Assembly: GCA_036872755.1 (NCBI GenBank)
Contig: JAVHNS010000001.1
Location: 3,906,001-3,970,000 of the forward strand
Source: Orbilia blumenaviensis
Taxonomy: Eukaryota; Ascomycota; Orbiliomycetes; Orbiliales; Orbiliaceae
Direction of reading: 5' to 3'
DNA length: 64,000 nucleotides
Position 1 is the stretch's first letter. Each line of letters begins with the position of its first letter. Both the position numbers and the translations under genes were made by a program. Shown here one piece after another: positions 46,148 through 56,400 of the stretch. A model generated the notes under the pieces. It had not been told where the DNA came from and did no database searches. It was given only the letters and a program-made list of their open reading frames with translations.

Positions 46148-48541
46148 CTACCAATGCCTAGCATACACAAGATACCGATCCATAGCATTCAAAACCCTCT
46201 TTAGTTCTCTCTTTGAGATTGCTTCTCTCAATGCGATCCCCTCAATTGCATGCTGGCCGTTAAGATATTTTACCAAACGGTCAAATAATGCCACAATATC
46301 CGGCGGCTGTCCCTCCGTCAGCCTTTCAATCCATGCGGATTCTAATGGAGTTGCTCGTGATGGATCGTATATTATCGAGTCTTCTAGCTGTCCGCTTGAA
46401 GATTCCATCTTTTCGAACGGCGTGCCGGGTGTATTAGTAGTTGGGTTTGTAGACCTTGAGGGAGCGGTGGTTGACGAATCTGTAGCGTCTGACCAACCGG
46501 TCCTGGGTCGGCTGTTTGAGATAGTAGAATCTCCGCCCGTAGAAGCTCTGACTTTGGATTCTTCGTCGATGATGTTATCTCTTAAACTTGCATTTGGGAT
46601 TGCTGTTCCGTTTGCAATTGATTTTTCAACGCTGGTACTAATCATTCTTGGACTGCCAGAGCTGTTTACTACGGAAAGTGAGGCTGCTACTGCTGTTGCT
46701 CCAACTGTAGCGGCTTGTATCATCTCCACTGCTGCTTCAGCTTGTTCCCGTTTCTGCTGTTCTCGGACTGCGACTTTTATATCTTTGGGGATTTTCAGAT
46801 ATGCGAAGGTTAGTAGATTCGTAACCCATCCATAGCGCATTAACCATGCTAGCATGTCCATATATGCTTGTCTATGATCCTTTGATGGGATATAAGCCGA
46901 GTATTGCCTCGGCTTCCCGGATAGGAGGGATAACATCTTCGGCAGCGGAGGCAGAGCCGGGAATAATCTTGCAAACATGATGGATTGGGATGCCAATCGT
47001 TTCATATCCGCGTTTGGGGAAACGATGTAGTATCTTCTATAGTGCAGCGGCATTATGGCGCGGGCTTTACGCCAGTAGATTAGATGTCTGGCAAAGTATT
47101 CTATATACTGGTACTCTGGGTTTTCGGGGTGTGGTGCACTGGCGTCTGAGGTTGGAGATAACATCTGGGCGAAGGAGACTGTTGGGCGGCAGTTTTGGAT
47201 GAATTGCACGAAGGAGGCGCTTAGTGAGGATTGGTCTTGGTCTAAAATTATTTCTTTTATGATGTCGTCTACGTCTTCGAGGAAGAGGAGGGTGAAGTGT
47301 GGTGTCATAAGGGCGTCTTCGTCTTCGCTTGGGGTTGCGCCTAGGGTTCGGAGGGTTGTGAGGTGCATTCCGGGTAATTGTGGTTCTGATATTGGTGGGA
47401 GCACAGCGGTTTCCATCATTATTGGGATCTGAAGGGCGAAGTCAAAGTCGTTGACTTTGAGATGGGCGATTTTTGAGGCGGAAATTGATTGGTATAATGT
47501 GGCTATTGCGGCTGCGAGGGTGCTCTCGCGGATGATTCTTGACCACAGGTCTTGGATCTTGTCACCGCGCTTTTCACCACGTTCTTTGAGCTCAAGGATC
47601 CGCTCTGCCTCTCGGGCGACATAGTCGTCTTCTGATTGTTGGGTTTTTAAGGCCATAGTGAACTGCTTTGCGACGTCGTACATATCATGCATACGTGTGT
47701 GATATTCTAGTTGTGGCGGGTTCATGACAAAGACGATATGGAACATGGCGAGTTTACTGGCTACCGGTTCGTTTCGGCGAGGTTCTCGTTTTATCTTCTT
47801 CCTTTCGGATGGCGGAGGATTTGGACTCTTTGAACGTGAGAGCGCGGCTGCGTCCGGATCTTCGTCGTCGGCGTCGTTACCCTTTACGTCTTCATCGTCA
47901 TTATCTCCATCGCTTGTGTGTGCATCCTTCCCATCTTCGCCTTTAGGACCCTCGTTCTTTGGTTTTCTCTCCTTCTTTTTCCTTTGCCATGTTCCATCGG
48001 GTCTGCTATAACATGGATATCCTAGGAAAACGGAGTGTTCGACCGAAAGTTCGAATCTGCTCTTTGCTAGAGCTCTAGGAACGCTTAGTAGTCCTGCCAG
48101 CACATTATGCCTAAACCCTAGCACATGTTCCCACTCCGCTCCAGCAGCTTCCCCCGCCTCCTCTTCGTCATCTTCTTCTTCATCGTACTCATGATCCGAA
48201 TCCCTCCTCCTCCTCGAAGACCGCTGATCATAACTCCTACTTCTCTGCGAAGTAACAACCGACCTTTCAGTCGCTATTCCACCTCCATAGAGCCGGACCG
48301 TAGATCTAGACTTCCTATCATCAGCTTCATCATCATCTGAAGATGACGACGAAAAGCTGGAGTTCGAAGAGGTATAGTCTGTAGTAGCTTCACCGATTCT
48401 CCAAGAGGTGGTGTTATGCGCCGCTTCGGTGCGGGGTTGGGATGGGTAGTGAAAGACGAGGTTACCGCCTGCGGAATCTCGGATTACGAGGAGGATGGCG
48501 ACTAGAGATGGGTTCGGGATTAGGGAGCGTTCTGTTGTCAT
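46148..48541 (-). CDS. NPR3: Npr3, nitrogen permease regulator 3 (GATOR1/SEACIT subunit)
   Basis: Single exon, 797 aa, start ATG at 48541. With Npr2 and Iml1, Npr3 forms the GATOR1/SEACIT complex on the vacuole that restrains TORC1 when amino acids are scarce. The N-terminus LVAILLVIRDSAGGNLVFHYP is the conserved first strand of the longin-like domain. Two acidic, Ser-rich inserts (about residues 60-130 and 195-250) interrupt this domain before FELSVEHSVFLGYPCY and KLAMFHIVFVMNPP pick it up again. Later landmarks are LPPLPKMLSLLS, the WLMRYGWVTNLLTFAYLKIP helix, and the C-terminal winged-helix-like end ISKRELKRVLNAMDRYLV. The insert between these last two parts is disordered. It shares a 430-nt divergent promoter with SF3A2. 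Confidence 0.95.
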   Translation of the reverse strand: MTTERSLIPNPSLVAILLVIRDSAGGNLVFHYPSQPRTEAAHNTTSWRIGEATTDYTSSNSSFSSSSSDDDEADDRKSRSTVRLYGGGIATERSVVTSQRSRSYDQRSSRRRRDSDHEYDEEEDDEEEAGEAAGAEWEHVLGFRHNVLAGLLSVPRALAKSRFELSVEHSVFLGYPCYSRPDGTWQRKKKERKPKNEGPKGEDGKDAHTSDGDNDDEDVKGNDADDEDPDAAALSRSKSPNPPPSERKKIKREPRRNEPVASKLAMFHIVFVMNPPQLEYHTRMHDMYDVAKQFTMALKTQQSEDDYVAREAERILELKERGEKRGDKIQDLWSRIIRESTLAAAIATLYQSISASKIAHLKVNDFDFALQIPIMMETAVLPPISEPQLPGMHLTTLRTLGATPSEDEDALMTPHFTLLFLEDVDDIIKEIILDQDQSSLSASFVQFIQNCRPTVSFAQMLSPTSDASAPHPENPEYQYIEYFARHLIYWRKARAIMPLHYRRYYIVSPNADMKRLASQSIMFARLFPALPPLPKMLSLLSGKPRQYSAYIPSKDHRQAYMDMLAWLMRYGWVTNLLTFAYLKIPKDIKVAVREQQKREQAEAAVEMIQAATVGATAVAASLSVVNSSGSPRMISTSVEKSIANGTAIPNASLRDNIIDEESKVRASTGGDSTISNSRPRTGWSDATDSSTTAPSRSTNPTTNTPGTPFEKMESSSGQLEDSIIYDPSRATPLESAWIERLTEGQPPDIVALFDRLVKYLNGQHAIEGIALREAISKRELKRVLNAMDRYLVYARHW

Positions 48542-48971
48542 TGTCGGATTTTCCTTTTATTTTAATTTTTGTAGGTTATCTTTTTATGATAATTGTTTGG
48601 TGGATTTTTTTAAGGCGGATTGAATTCGGACGGCACACCCGCGTCTTTGGTGCTCATGCTGGATAGTTGGATGACATGGTCGATATCTTCTTGTATAATC
48701 TCATACACCGTGGGGCTTCTAATTCCTGATCCCAAGATATCGAATGTTGGGACATGCTGTCGTGGTTAAACCATGGTTAGTGTAGTTTGGAGAGATGAAG
48801 CTCGAAAGCTGTTGGAGTAGTGGCATTGAAGTGAGGTTGGCGACATATGCCAAGACATTTTCCGCATGGGAGGTTTGAACTCGCGCGACTGTTCTGGTCT
48901 TTGGGCTTTTTTGAACATCTTCATTCATCTTCCCTCAAGTCGTCATACTTTTTCTTCATAATCAAGCAACA
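48542..48971. promoter_or_regulatory. Divergent promoter, NPR3 / SF3A2
   Basis: 430 nt between two divergent start codons. It is T-rich next to NPR3, and no clear TATA box was found. A 69-codon minus-strand frame inside (48719-48928) has no motif and is not taken as a gene. Confidence 0.5.
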
Positions 48972-49868
48972 ATGGGTGGTTTCGATCAACAGAACAGAGT
49001 TGTAAGTACTATAATCTATTTTTTCAAACCCCTGGATAATTATATATATAAAAAAAACTAATAACATCTACTTCTACAAAAATAAAGGGCTCCAAATTCG
49101 GCGGCGGTGGTGTCGCCTCTCATTCAGCCACCAATGCAGACCGTCGCGAACGTCTTCGTCGCCTCGCCCTCGAAACAATCGACCTCGAAAAAGACCCGTA
49201 CTTCTTCAAAAACCACGTCGGATCATTCGAATGTCGTCTATGTCTTACCGTCCACCAGAACGATGGCTCCTACCTCGCGCACACGCAGGGTCGAAAGCAT
49301 CAAACCAACCTATCCCGCCGTGCGGCCAAGGAGCAACGTGAAGGGAAGAACATCGACCGTATCACAAACCTACCAGCCGGTATGATCGGACAGCAAATAG
49401 CTGTTAAAAAGAACCTGTTGAAAGTCGGACGACCAGGGTATAAGATAACCAAATGTCGAGATCCGGTGACGCGACAGCAGGGGTTGTTATTCCAGTTACA
49501 GTATCCCGAGATTGGAACAGAGATTCATCCACGGTACAGATTTATGAGCGCGTTTGAACAGAAGGTGGAGCAGCCGCCGGATAAGGATTTTCAGTACCTA
49601 TTGGTGGCGGCGGAGCCTTATGAGACTGTGGGGTTTAAGCTGCAGGCGAGGGAGGTCGATCGGACGCCTGGGAAGTTTTGGACGCATTATGACAAGGATA
49701 CCAAGGAATTTTTCTTGCAGTTGTTCTTTAAGACGGAGAGAGAACAGAGGTGTAAGTGTGCTCCATTATGCTCAGATATTATTACGGTATCGAATTGACT
49801 AACATGTGTTACTTCTCTTTTTAGACGCCGGTGTGCCCGGTCTTGCTCCGTCGACTGCCCGCAAGTAG
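48972..49868 (+). CDS. PRP11: Splicing factor 3A subunit 2 (SF3A2/Prp11)
   Basis: Three exons, 48972-49001, 49088-49751 and 49825-49868, total 738 nt and 245 aa. SF3A2 is a U2 snRNP component needed for prespliceosome assembly. The N-terminus MGGFDQQNRVGSKFGGGG is a family hallmark. A matrin-type C2H2 zinc finger starts at about Cys59 (FECRLCLTVHQNDGSYLAHTQ) with its histidines in the following GRKHQ region. The second conserved block runs through GRPGYKITKCRDP, LLFQLQYPEI, RYRFMSAFEQKVE and PYETVGFKLQAREVD to FFLQLFFKTERE. The protein ends shortly after in GVPGLAPSTARK. It lacks the long proline-rich tail of animal SF3A2, as expected for fungi. The first exon is only 30 nt. Confidence 0.96.
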
Positions 49869-50275
49869 GAAATGAAGATGGTATTCTTTGGGTTAGGTGT
49901 TCTGGGGTTATGGGATCTTACAGAATGGAAATATGCTTTTGGTTTAGTGAACATATCATATCCTTTGCGAAGGTAATAAATGGTGCCTACACCATCATCC
50001 AATTTAAACCACATTGGCTGACTTCTTTTTACCCTTTTTATCAAAAGTGCTCGCTTTGGTCCTCAATGAATGAAGAAATCTTGAATGCATCTTGTCAATA
50101 CATGAATCATTATAGACTTAGTCTCTAACTAGTGAGACTGATTTTTCACACGAAACAAAAAAAAATACGATGTCTGACAGTTTAATTACAAAGTGAAGTA
50201 ACATTGATTATTGTTGGGGAGGCAAGCAAACGAAGGGATAATGACAGCGGGGATTTCCCGAGCTAAGGGCCCCGA
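49869..50275. other. Convergent 3' spacer
   Basis: 407 nt between the SF3A2 stop and the end of the minus-strand gene at 50276. AT-rich, with no gene or repeat of note. Confidence 0.5.
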
Positions 50276-51493
50276 TCACCTTCCCTCGGCGTGCTTGGAC
50301 CCACGGCCGGTGCCGCGGGTGATGTTCATGAGGGCTTCTTCGATGATGCCCGCGACCAGCTCCTCTCTGTTTACAGGGACGCCGGGGTCGATGAAATGGG
50401 TGACTTCACCGCACTCCATCGTCTTCTCGGCGTCCTTTCCGGTTCTGTCCAACTGGTGGGCCCTATAGGTTGAAGAAAGTCAGTTTCATATTATCCAAGC
50501 TAGCAAGGAACGGGGGACTGCATACTCATCCATGAACCCACCCAGCTTCTCCCTCATCATCCTTCCCGCCCATGCTCCCTTAGACACAACAAAGCCCTCG
50601 GCAGTCAAGTAAGCCTCGGGGCCGTCACCAGATTGTGCCCGGTTGATATATTCAAACGGGTCACCTCGTACTAACCACCAAACAGCAAGCATGATAGAAA
50701 CATATTCATCAAGGCGTGTATTATCCTCGATAGCTCCACCGCCGTTTCGTAATAACAATCTAGCGAACTTTGTAACACTCCAGATAACAATCCAGACTTG
50801 TTCCATATTTAGGATTTTGATATTAGAGGTTTGAGGGAGAGGTTTAGTGAGCCAGGCGATCTGGTGGTCGGAGAGAAGATGTTGTAGGGAGGTTTTATCC
50901 TGGTCAGAGCAGCGGCGGGTACGTTCCATAAAGTGGAGTTTGAAGAGGGCGAAGTGCTCTATAAGGACATCTCGATTGAGGTTTTGTTGCCAGGCGATTT
51001 CGGCTTCGATTTCAACCTGTTCCCAGATCATGAAGCGATTCTGGCATGAAGATGAGCTGGATCCGCTGGTAGAGTGGATTTCGGAGGGAATGCTCTCTTC
51101 ATAGTCGATACTGGTGGCGTTATCACCTTGAATATCCCCGGCTTTATATCCAGCCATTATCTTATCAACCCAAGCAGAATGGATCCTTCGTAGTTCCTTG
51201 TTCAAAGCGAAGCCTATTTCTTCATATCCTTCATGGCTGTATGGACTAGGATTACTTGGTTGCTGGCGAATGATCATGAGTATGCTTTCAGCAAAGCTGT
51301 TCTGCTCTTCAGGAGAAAGGGTATCATCCTGGAAGATATTACGGAGGGTTTCTGCGGTTGTTGGAAGGTTGGTAGGTGTTGGATCATCAGGGAGCTGGAG
51401 AGATTCGAGATCTAGAAGTTGTGGTAGTTTATTGCGTCTGATGATGGTCTTGCCATCTTTGGCTGGGGAGGGGGTATCGCTATTTGGGGCCAT
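50276..51493 (-). CDS. Protein of unknown function, 384 aa
   Basis: Two minus-strand exons, 51493-50526 and 50462-50276, total 1155 nt and 384 aa. The 63-nt intron (GTATGC donor, TATAG acceptor) keeps the frame. The ATG at 51493 (MAPNSDTPSPAKDGKT) is the only in-frame AUG near the 5' end, and the frame continues open upstream but without another AUG. The N-terminal 70 residues are Pro/Thr/Ser-rich. The middle is mostly helical, with Trp-rich segments such as WEQVEIEAEIAWQQNL and QVWIVIWSVTKFARLLLR. The second exon adds a hydrophilic tail with HFIDPGVPVNREELVAGIIE and GTGRGSKH. There is no signal peptide or clear membrane span. I do not recognise the family. Real coding status is supported by length, the clean splice and sustained composition. 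Confidence 0.8.
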
Positions 51494-51854
51494 TCTGCTG
51501 TATTGTGAGGTTGATAGTAAAGTTAATGGGAAAGATGGACGGTGGGCAAGATGGGAAATGGTAAGTATAGGTTCTGGGGAGACGGATGTAGTGGAGATTG
51601 ATGATAACAATTGTATGTGGAACGACAAATGATTGTATAGATGGTTTGGATCGATGTGAATGGATTAAATCAATACGAATTTGGGGGTATGCGGTGCTAG
51701 GATTAAGGAGAGCATCAATACAACTCGAATACTTCGGGTCTCCTATTAAAATTACCGTTGAAGGACCAAAGCTTCGATAAACAATACGCAAAAGAAAACA
51801 GGCTAAAAAGCGCGCACCGATTCAAACAATGCTAGTGTAGAGAGATACCAGTTC
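51494..51854. other. 361-nt spacer between two minus-strand genes
   Basis: Holds the promoter of the unknown 384-aa gene and the 3' end of the kynurenine formamidase gene. No TATA box is clear and no further gene is seen. Confidence 0.45.
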
Positions 51855-52861
51855 TCAGAAACCCAATGCTGCTGCCAACTCTGTCATGTCCATCTATATA
51901 GCGAAGTTAGGGTTAGTCGAGTGTCTATATCAGTGAGTGTGAAGTGGTACTGACATTCATTTCCCCAAGTACTTTTCGAACAGTTACAACTAGCTCCTCT
52001 CCCTTAAAGACGTCGTCATGCTTTCCACCAACAATCTCGACATCAACATTAACTCCCTCGGCCTCCAAAGCTTTCACAAACCCGGTCGCTTGTCTCAGCG
52101 ACAGCAATTCATCCTCCGTACTCTGTAGAATGACAATTCTGCCGTCATACTCGCTCTTCCACCCCGGTAAACAAGCGGGACTTGCATCAAACCACACCTG
52201 CGACGGCTGTCCGAATGCGTTTTGAATAAAGGAGCTATAATGCGGGTATTCGTCGACCAAATCAGGTAGGTTATATATACCCTCAGTACAGACGACTGCA
52301 CGAGGAAGCCCACCCGGAAGGAACGGCACAGCGGATGGAATGATGGAATCTAGATTCCTGCCGTTATATATCGATCGTAGGGCTTGTAGTGCTATAGTTG
52401 CACCGGCAGAATGTCCGACTAGGGTATAATTCCTCCCAAACTGGTACTTCTGCTGAAGAAATGTAACTGCCGTAAGAACATCGGCAACATGGTCTGGGTG
52501 ACGAGCGCTATTACCGGGTTCCCTATCAGAAGGCGAAAGCCGATAATTGAGTGTAGCTCCACAGAGGGTAGTATTCTGTGGAGTATGGATTAAGGCATGC
52601 AGAAGACGAGTCGCATCCGCTTTCGAATTCGAAGGATCACGCCAAGCGCCGCCGTGAATGAAGCTTTTGTTTGTTATAGTCAGTTGGCAACGAGAAGAGA
52701 TACTATCATGGCCAGAATGGCGACAGATGAGAATGGAAAGGGTCTAACATAATCCACTTCTTGTCGTCGAGGGAGCGCAATTTGTACGATGGGAGATGGA
52801 TGTCCATCGTCTGCAGTGGGTGTGGGCCATACGGCTCACGGAATAGGATGAAGCCTGGCAT
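51855..52861 (-). CDS. BNA7: Kynurenine formamidase (alpha/beta hydrolase)
   Basis: Three minus-strand exons, 52861-52749, 52663-51955 and 51893-51855, total 861 nt and 286 aa. The enzyme hydrolyses N-formylkynurenine to kynurenine in tryptophan breakdown and de novo NAD synthesis. The oxyanion-hole motif HGGAW lies at residues 41-45. The nucleophile elbow GHSAG has Ser123, and the predicted acid and base are Asp222 (in TEDEL) and His253 (in GGKHDDVF). The family segment PFLPGGLPRAVVCTEGIYNL is present. The last 39-nt exon (MDMTELAAALGF) is inferred from a GTCAGT donor and TATAG acceptor. If that intron is retained, the protein instead ends ten residues later at 51925. The first intron has an AAAG acceptor, weaker than the others, but it restores the family frame exactly. 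Confidence 0.92.
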
Positions 52862-53495
52862 TATGAGTGTGGGTTATTGAGAAGAATGATATCGCGTTAG
52901 AGGGAATGCAAGGTACTTGATGCAGTTATCTGGATCATTTTATGTTCGCAGGAGGTATATGTGTCCCTGCAGATGGGAAGGGATGCAATGGAGGGGTAAA
53001 ATCTTGGTGGGATGAGCTGGCGGGGCAGTCGGCTGTTGCGTTGACTGTTGTAGAAAGTTCAAGTGTGCCAATTTTGATATTGGCGCCAAGTATTGATATA
53101 TCAAAGATTATTGGCTGGCTGACCCTCGGCTGCCTATTTTGGGTAACTCTCAACGACCGAACAACGCAGGGTGACAAACGGTGCATACTCATAAGTGTGG
53201 CACGGCACCAATCCTGCATGGTTCATATGTACTATGCTAAATGGTGCAGGGCTGAGAGTTGGGCCCCTTAAGCTAAGCGGAAGGATCAATATCGGCTTAC
53301 GCGCGTAGTTGCTCGCAATGGCGACAAAGGTTATTCTATAAGAGTACCCGGGTTGCTGTCGCGAAACATAGTCCCGCTAAGCTGATACCAGCTTTAAACC
53401 ATTCATTCAACAGGAGGCCTCAAACCCGGGGTTTTTCGAGGCCAGAAATCTCCACGCATAGGCTTGGCTCTAAATTTTGGAGGAACATTGCCTTG
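52862..53495. promoter_or_regulatory. Divergent promoter region, kynurenine formamidase / ankyrin gene
   Basis: 634 nt between divergent start codons. A 109-codon plus-strand frame (52942-53271) shows no motif. No clear TATA box. Confidence 0.4.
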
Positions 53496-56400
53496 ATGCA
53501 CTACCCGATGGCAGTACGAGCGCGCGGTATGGTATTGCGTTTTGATTTCGTTCGATTCTGGATTCTCACTTCGTTGCCTCAAAGATAAAAGACCTAATCT
53601 ATAAAATTGAATAGTTAGCGCGCTATTGTTGTTCTACATATGCATTCCGAGTGCCTTAGCTGTAGAATGGGACGACTTTGCCAATAACTTTGCGACCGAC
53701 CTGGTAAGTGAAATCTAATCCCACGTAGCTCAAATAGTACGCCTAACGGCATTGCGGGTAGGCACCTTTGATCACACTTTTTGGAGAACAAGTGACAAAA
53801 CAATTCTTGAGCGAATCGTTATCGATATGGGACAATATTATATTTGCAATGGCTCCTTTGGGGCTCCTTACTGCGGTTGTCTCAGTAATCCGCGTTTGTG
53901 GTAGCGCCTCACTTCGTGCGTTTATTGGTAGAGCGCAGGAAAGCTCGGGAGTAGCAGAAATTGAACTTCTCTCGTGCACTTCGGCTACTACTGGCGAGCT
54001 TTTCAATGCTGGAGGCGGTATAGCTAGGGTATTTGGAAGTCCTAGGATATTAGAGGTCGTGGTCACTAAATCAGCTGGCTCCAGTGGATCAAAGTTTGAG
54101 GTCAAGACGTTGTTAAATGCTGGGGAGGCTTGGAAAAGGAAACTGAGAGCGGGCCTGAGGAAAAACAATGCAGAGAAGCAAAACTTGATTGGAGGCATAG
54201 ATCCGGAAGATCACTCGGAAAGCCTCGAAGAGCACGATAGCCTGCCTAGGCATCGAAGCCCGAACTTGTCTCTCAATCTCGGTATTGTTAAAATTGATAA
54301 GTGGTTTACTTACCTGGTTGCTATTTTCGGCATAATACTCCAAAGTGGTATGTTAAATATTCCCCGTGTCTATCGTCTATTCCAGAAAAGTCTTAGTAGC
54401 TGATATTGTAACTTGCCCGAACGTAGGCGTTCTGATATTTGCAGTTTTAACGACACAGCCCAGATTCATTCACTTGTTCACGGACCCAGAAGGTGGACCG
54501 CGACCGTCTTACGGATTGCCGTTTACCTTATCCGGTACAATCCTCGTGTGCGCCGGCATGTTTCTTTGTGCATATATCATCGAGAAATGCACAGAAGAGG
54601 TTATATACGAGCGATCCAAGGAGCACGAGAGCACAGTGTACTGGGTGCAGCCAGGAAACCAAAAGATCGGTGACCAGGTCTTCGAATCGTTCATCAAAGA
54701 GTCCAGCAACTATAAAACCTTACCAAGATACATAATCTCAACACGATCACAGAAAAAAAACAGCCGTCCTGTTTTGCTGATGATAGCATTGGCATGCTCT
54801 GTGGTCGGGTTCGTCTTGCAATTCGTCGGCTTGCGAGCGTTACACTCCAGCGTTATTTTTGCACAAATTGGCGTCACATTGCTCATGGCAATTATTAGGG
54901 CGATGTTGCGTATGAAGCGCTCGGATGATGCAAGTAATATGGTATTTAGGAAGGCTTCCAAGGCAGTACGAGGTCATCCATCGGCAAGCTCTAGACCCGA
55001 AAGGATAGAGCCATGGATAGAAAACCCGGACTCGCTTCATGGGCATGAATTGGATTTGCTGGCAATGAAGATTTGCGGGGTTGATATGATATTTGTGGGT
55101 GCTGCCGAGGATGCAAGATTGATATCGGGTAAGTACTGATCGCACCAGTTCATTACAATAGCCTAGGAATATATGTCCAATATAGGGAACTAATGACTGC
55201 TTTCACCATTTTAGGACCCCGGGCAGCTCAGGCGCCCCCAGATCCAAGGTTGCAATCGGTCTCGCAACCAGCCGGCTCTCAGCCGGGATCACGACCAGGA
55301 TCATCGGCATCGGGACCGATATCAGGATCAATATCAGGATCGGGCACACCATCAGAACCAAAGCCATGCAAGGTATTGGCACCCGAGGGTGCGTCTCTTG
55401 GGGTAGATCTACAGGATATGAATTATACATTGGTGGATGTTAGGCGTCAGCTCGCCCACTTGGCTCAGTGGTCAGAGTTTGACGCTCCAAGTATGGCACG
55501 TCTTCTTAAATACGCAATCCAGAACACTATGGAGGTTCTTTCGCCATCTATCAAAAGCCTATCTGGCAAGACGCAATGCGTTTGGCCAATATCCACACGA
55601 ACCGTCACATTTGGAGCTTCTGGAAACGGAGAAATGAAAAACATTGATCTTAAACTAATCAATCCGGAAGGAACTATCTGGCAGGCGGATAAAGAGGAAC
55701 TAGAAGCACTTTTGGGGCTTTGGGCATTGTCCATACGCAGAGGTAACCACCTTGAAGTCACGCAATCACGGAGGCCGTCTGAGTTCAACAAGCAAATTGT
55801 CCGCCTTCTATTCACCTTGGAAGCAGGCCAAAGCGCCACTGCCGCCACTGAACAAAAATTGGCATCTGCTGAGATGTGGAGCAATATCTGGGTGAATAGG
55901 AAGTCTAAAGTGATACGGAAATTTCAAGACACACCGGGTGGGAATCGACAAGACCCTTTCTACGGTAACAATTGGGCAGGTACGCACTATTTCGGGTATT
56001 CCGGAAGGCAGAATACATTTCCTGGGCATTCGCTTGCGTTTATCTTGGAAGAGGGTAGAGAAAGTACTCTCAGCAGCGGTTTAACCGTGTTCTGTGCGCA
56101 AGAGATTTTTTGTTTCTTTCTGGAAGCAGTACTTAGAACAGTTGATGGAGCTGATGTTGGTGGAACGACGGAGATCCGTTCGTTAGTTAACCAAGAAGAT
56201 ACATTCTTACTCCAGAACACTATTGTGGAAGCGATAGCTGATGGATTCAGTTCAAGTGGTATCGGGACAAGAGAGGAGGCTTACATGTGCATTTTCCCTG
56301 CTTTGTATAAGACAGGAAAGATGCCCTCAGTCGACAGTGTTTTGCCCACCATCATTACTCGTGCCGAAACATATCGTACGCAAGGGAAATGGTCGAAAGC

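Noticed and set aside
46422..48340. Several plus-strand frames within NPR3
   Set aside because: Antisense shadows of a conserved 797-aa gene. They lack motifs and are Ser/Leu-rich, as expected for the reverse complement.
51494..51628. N-terminal extension of the unknown 384-aa protein up to 51628
   Set aside because: The codon at 51628 is TTG, not ATG, and the first AUG in frame is 51493.
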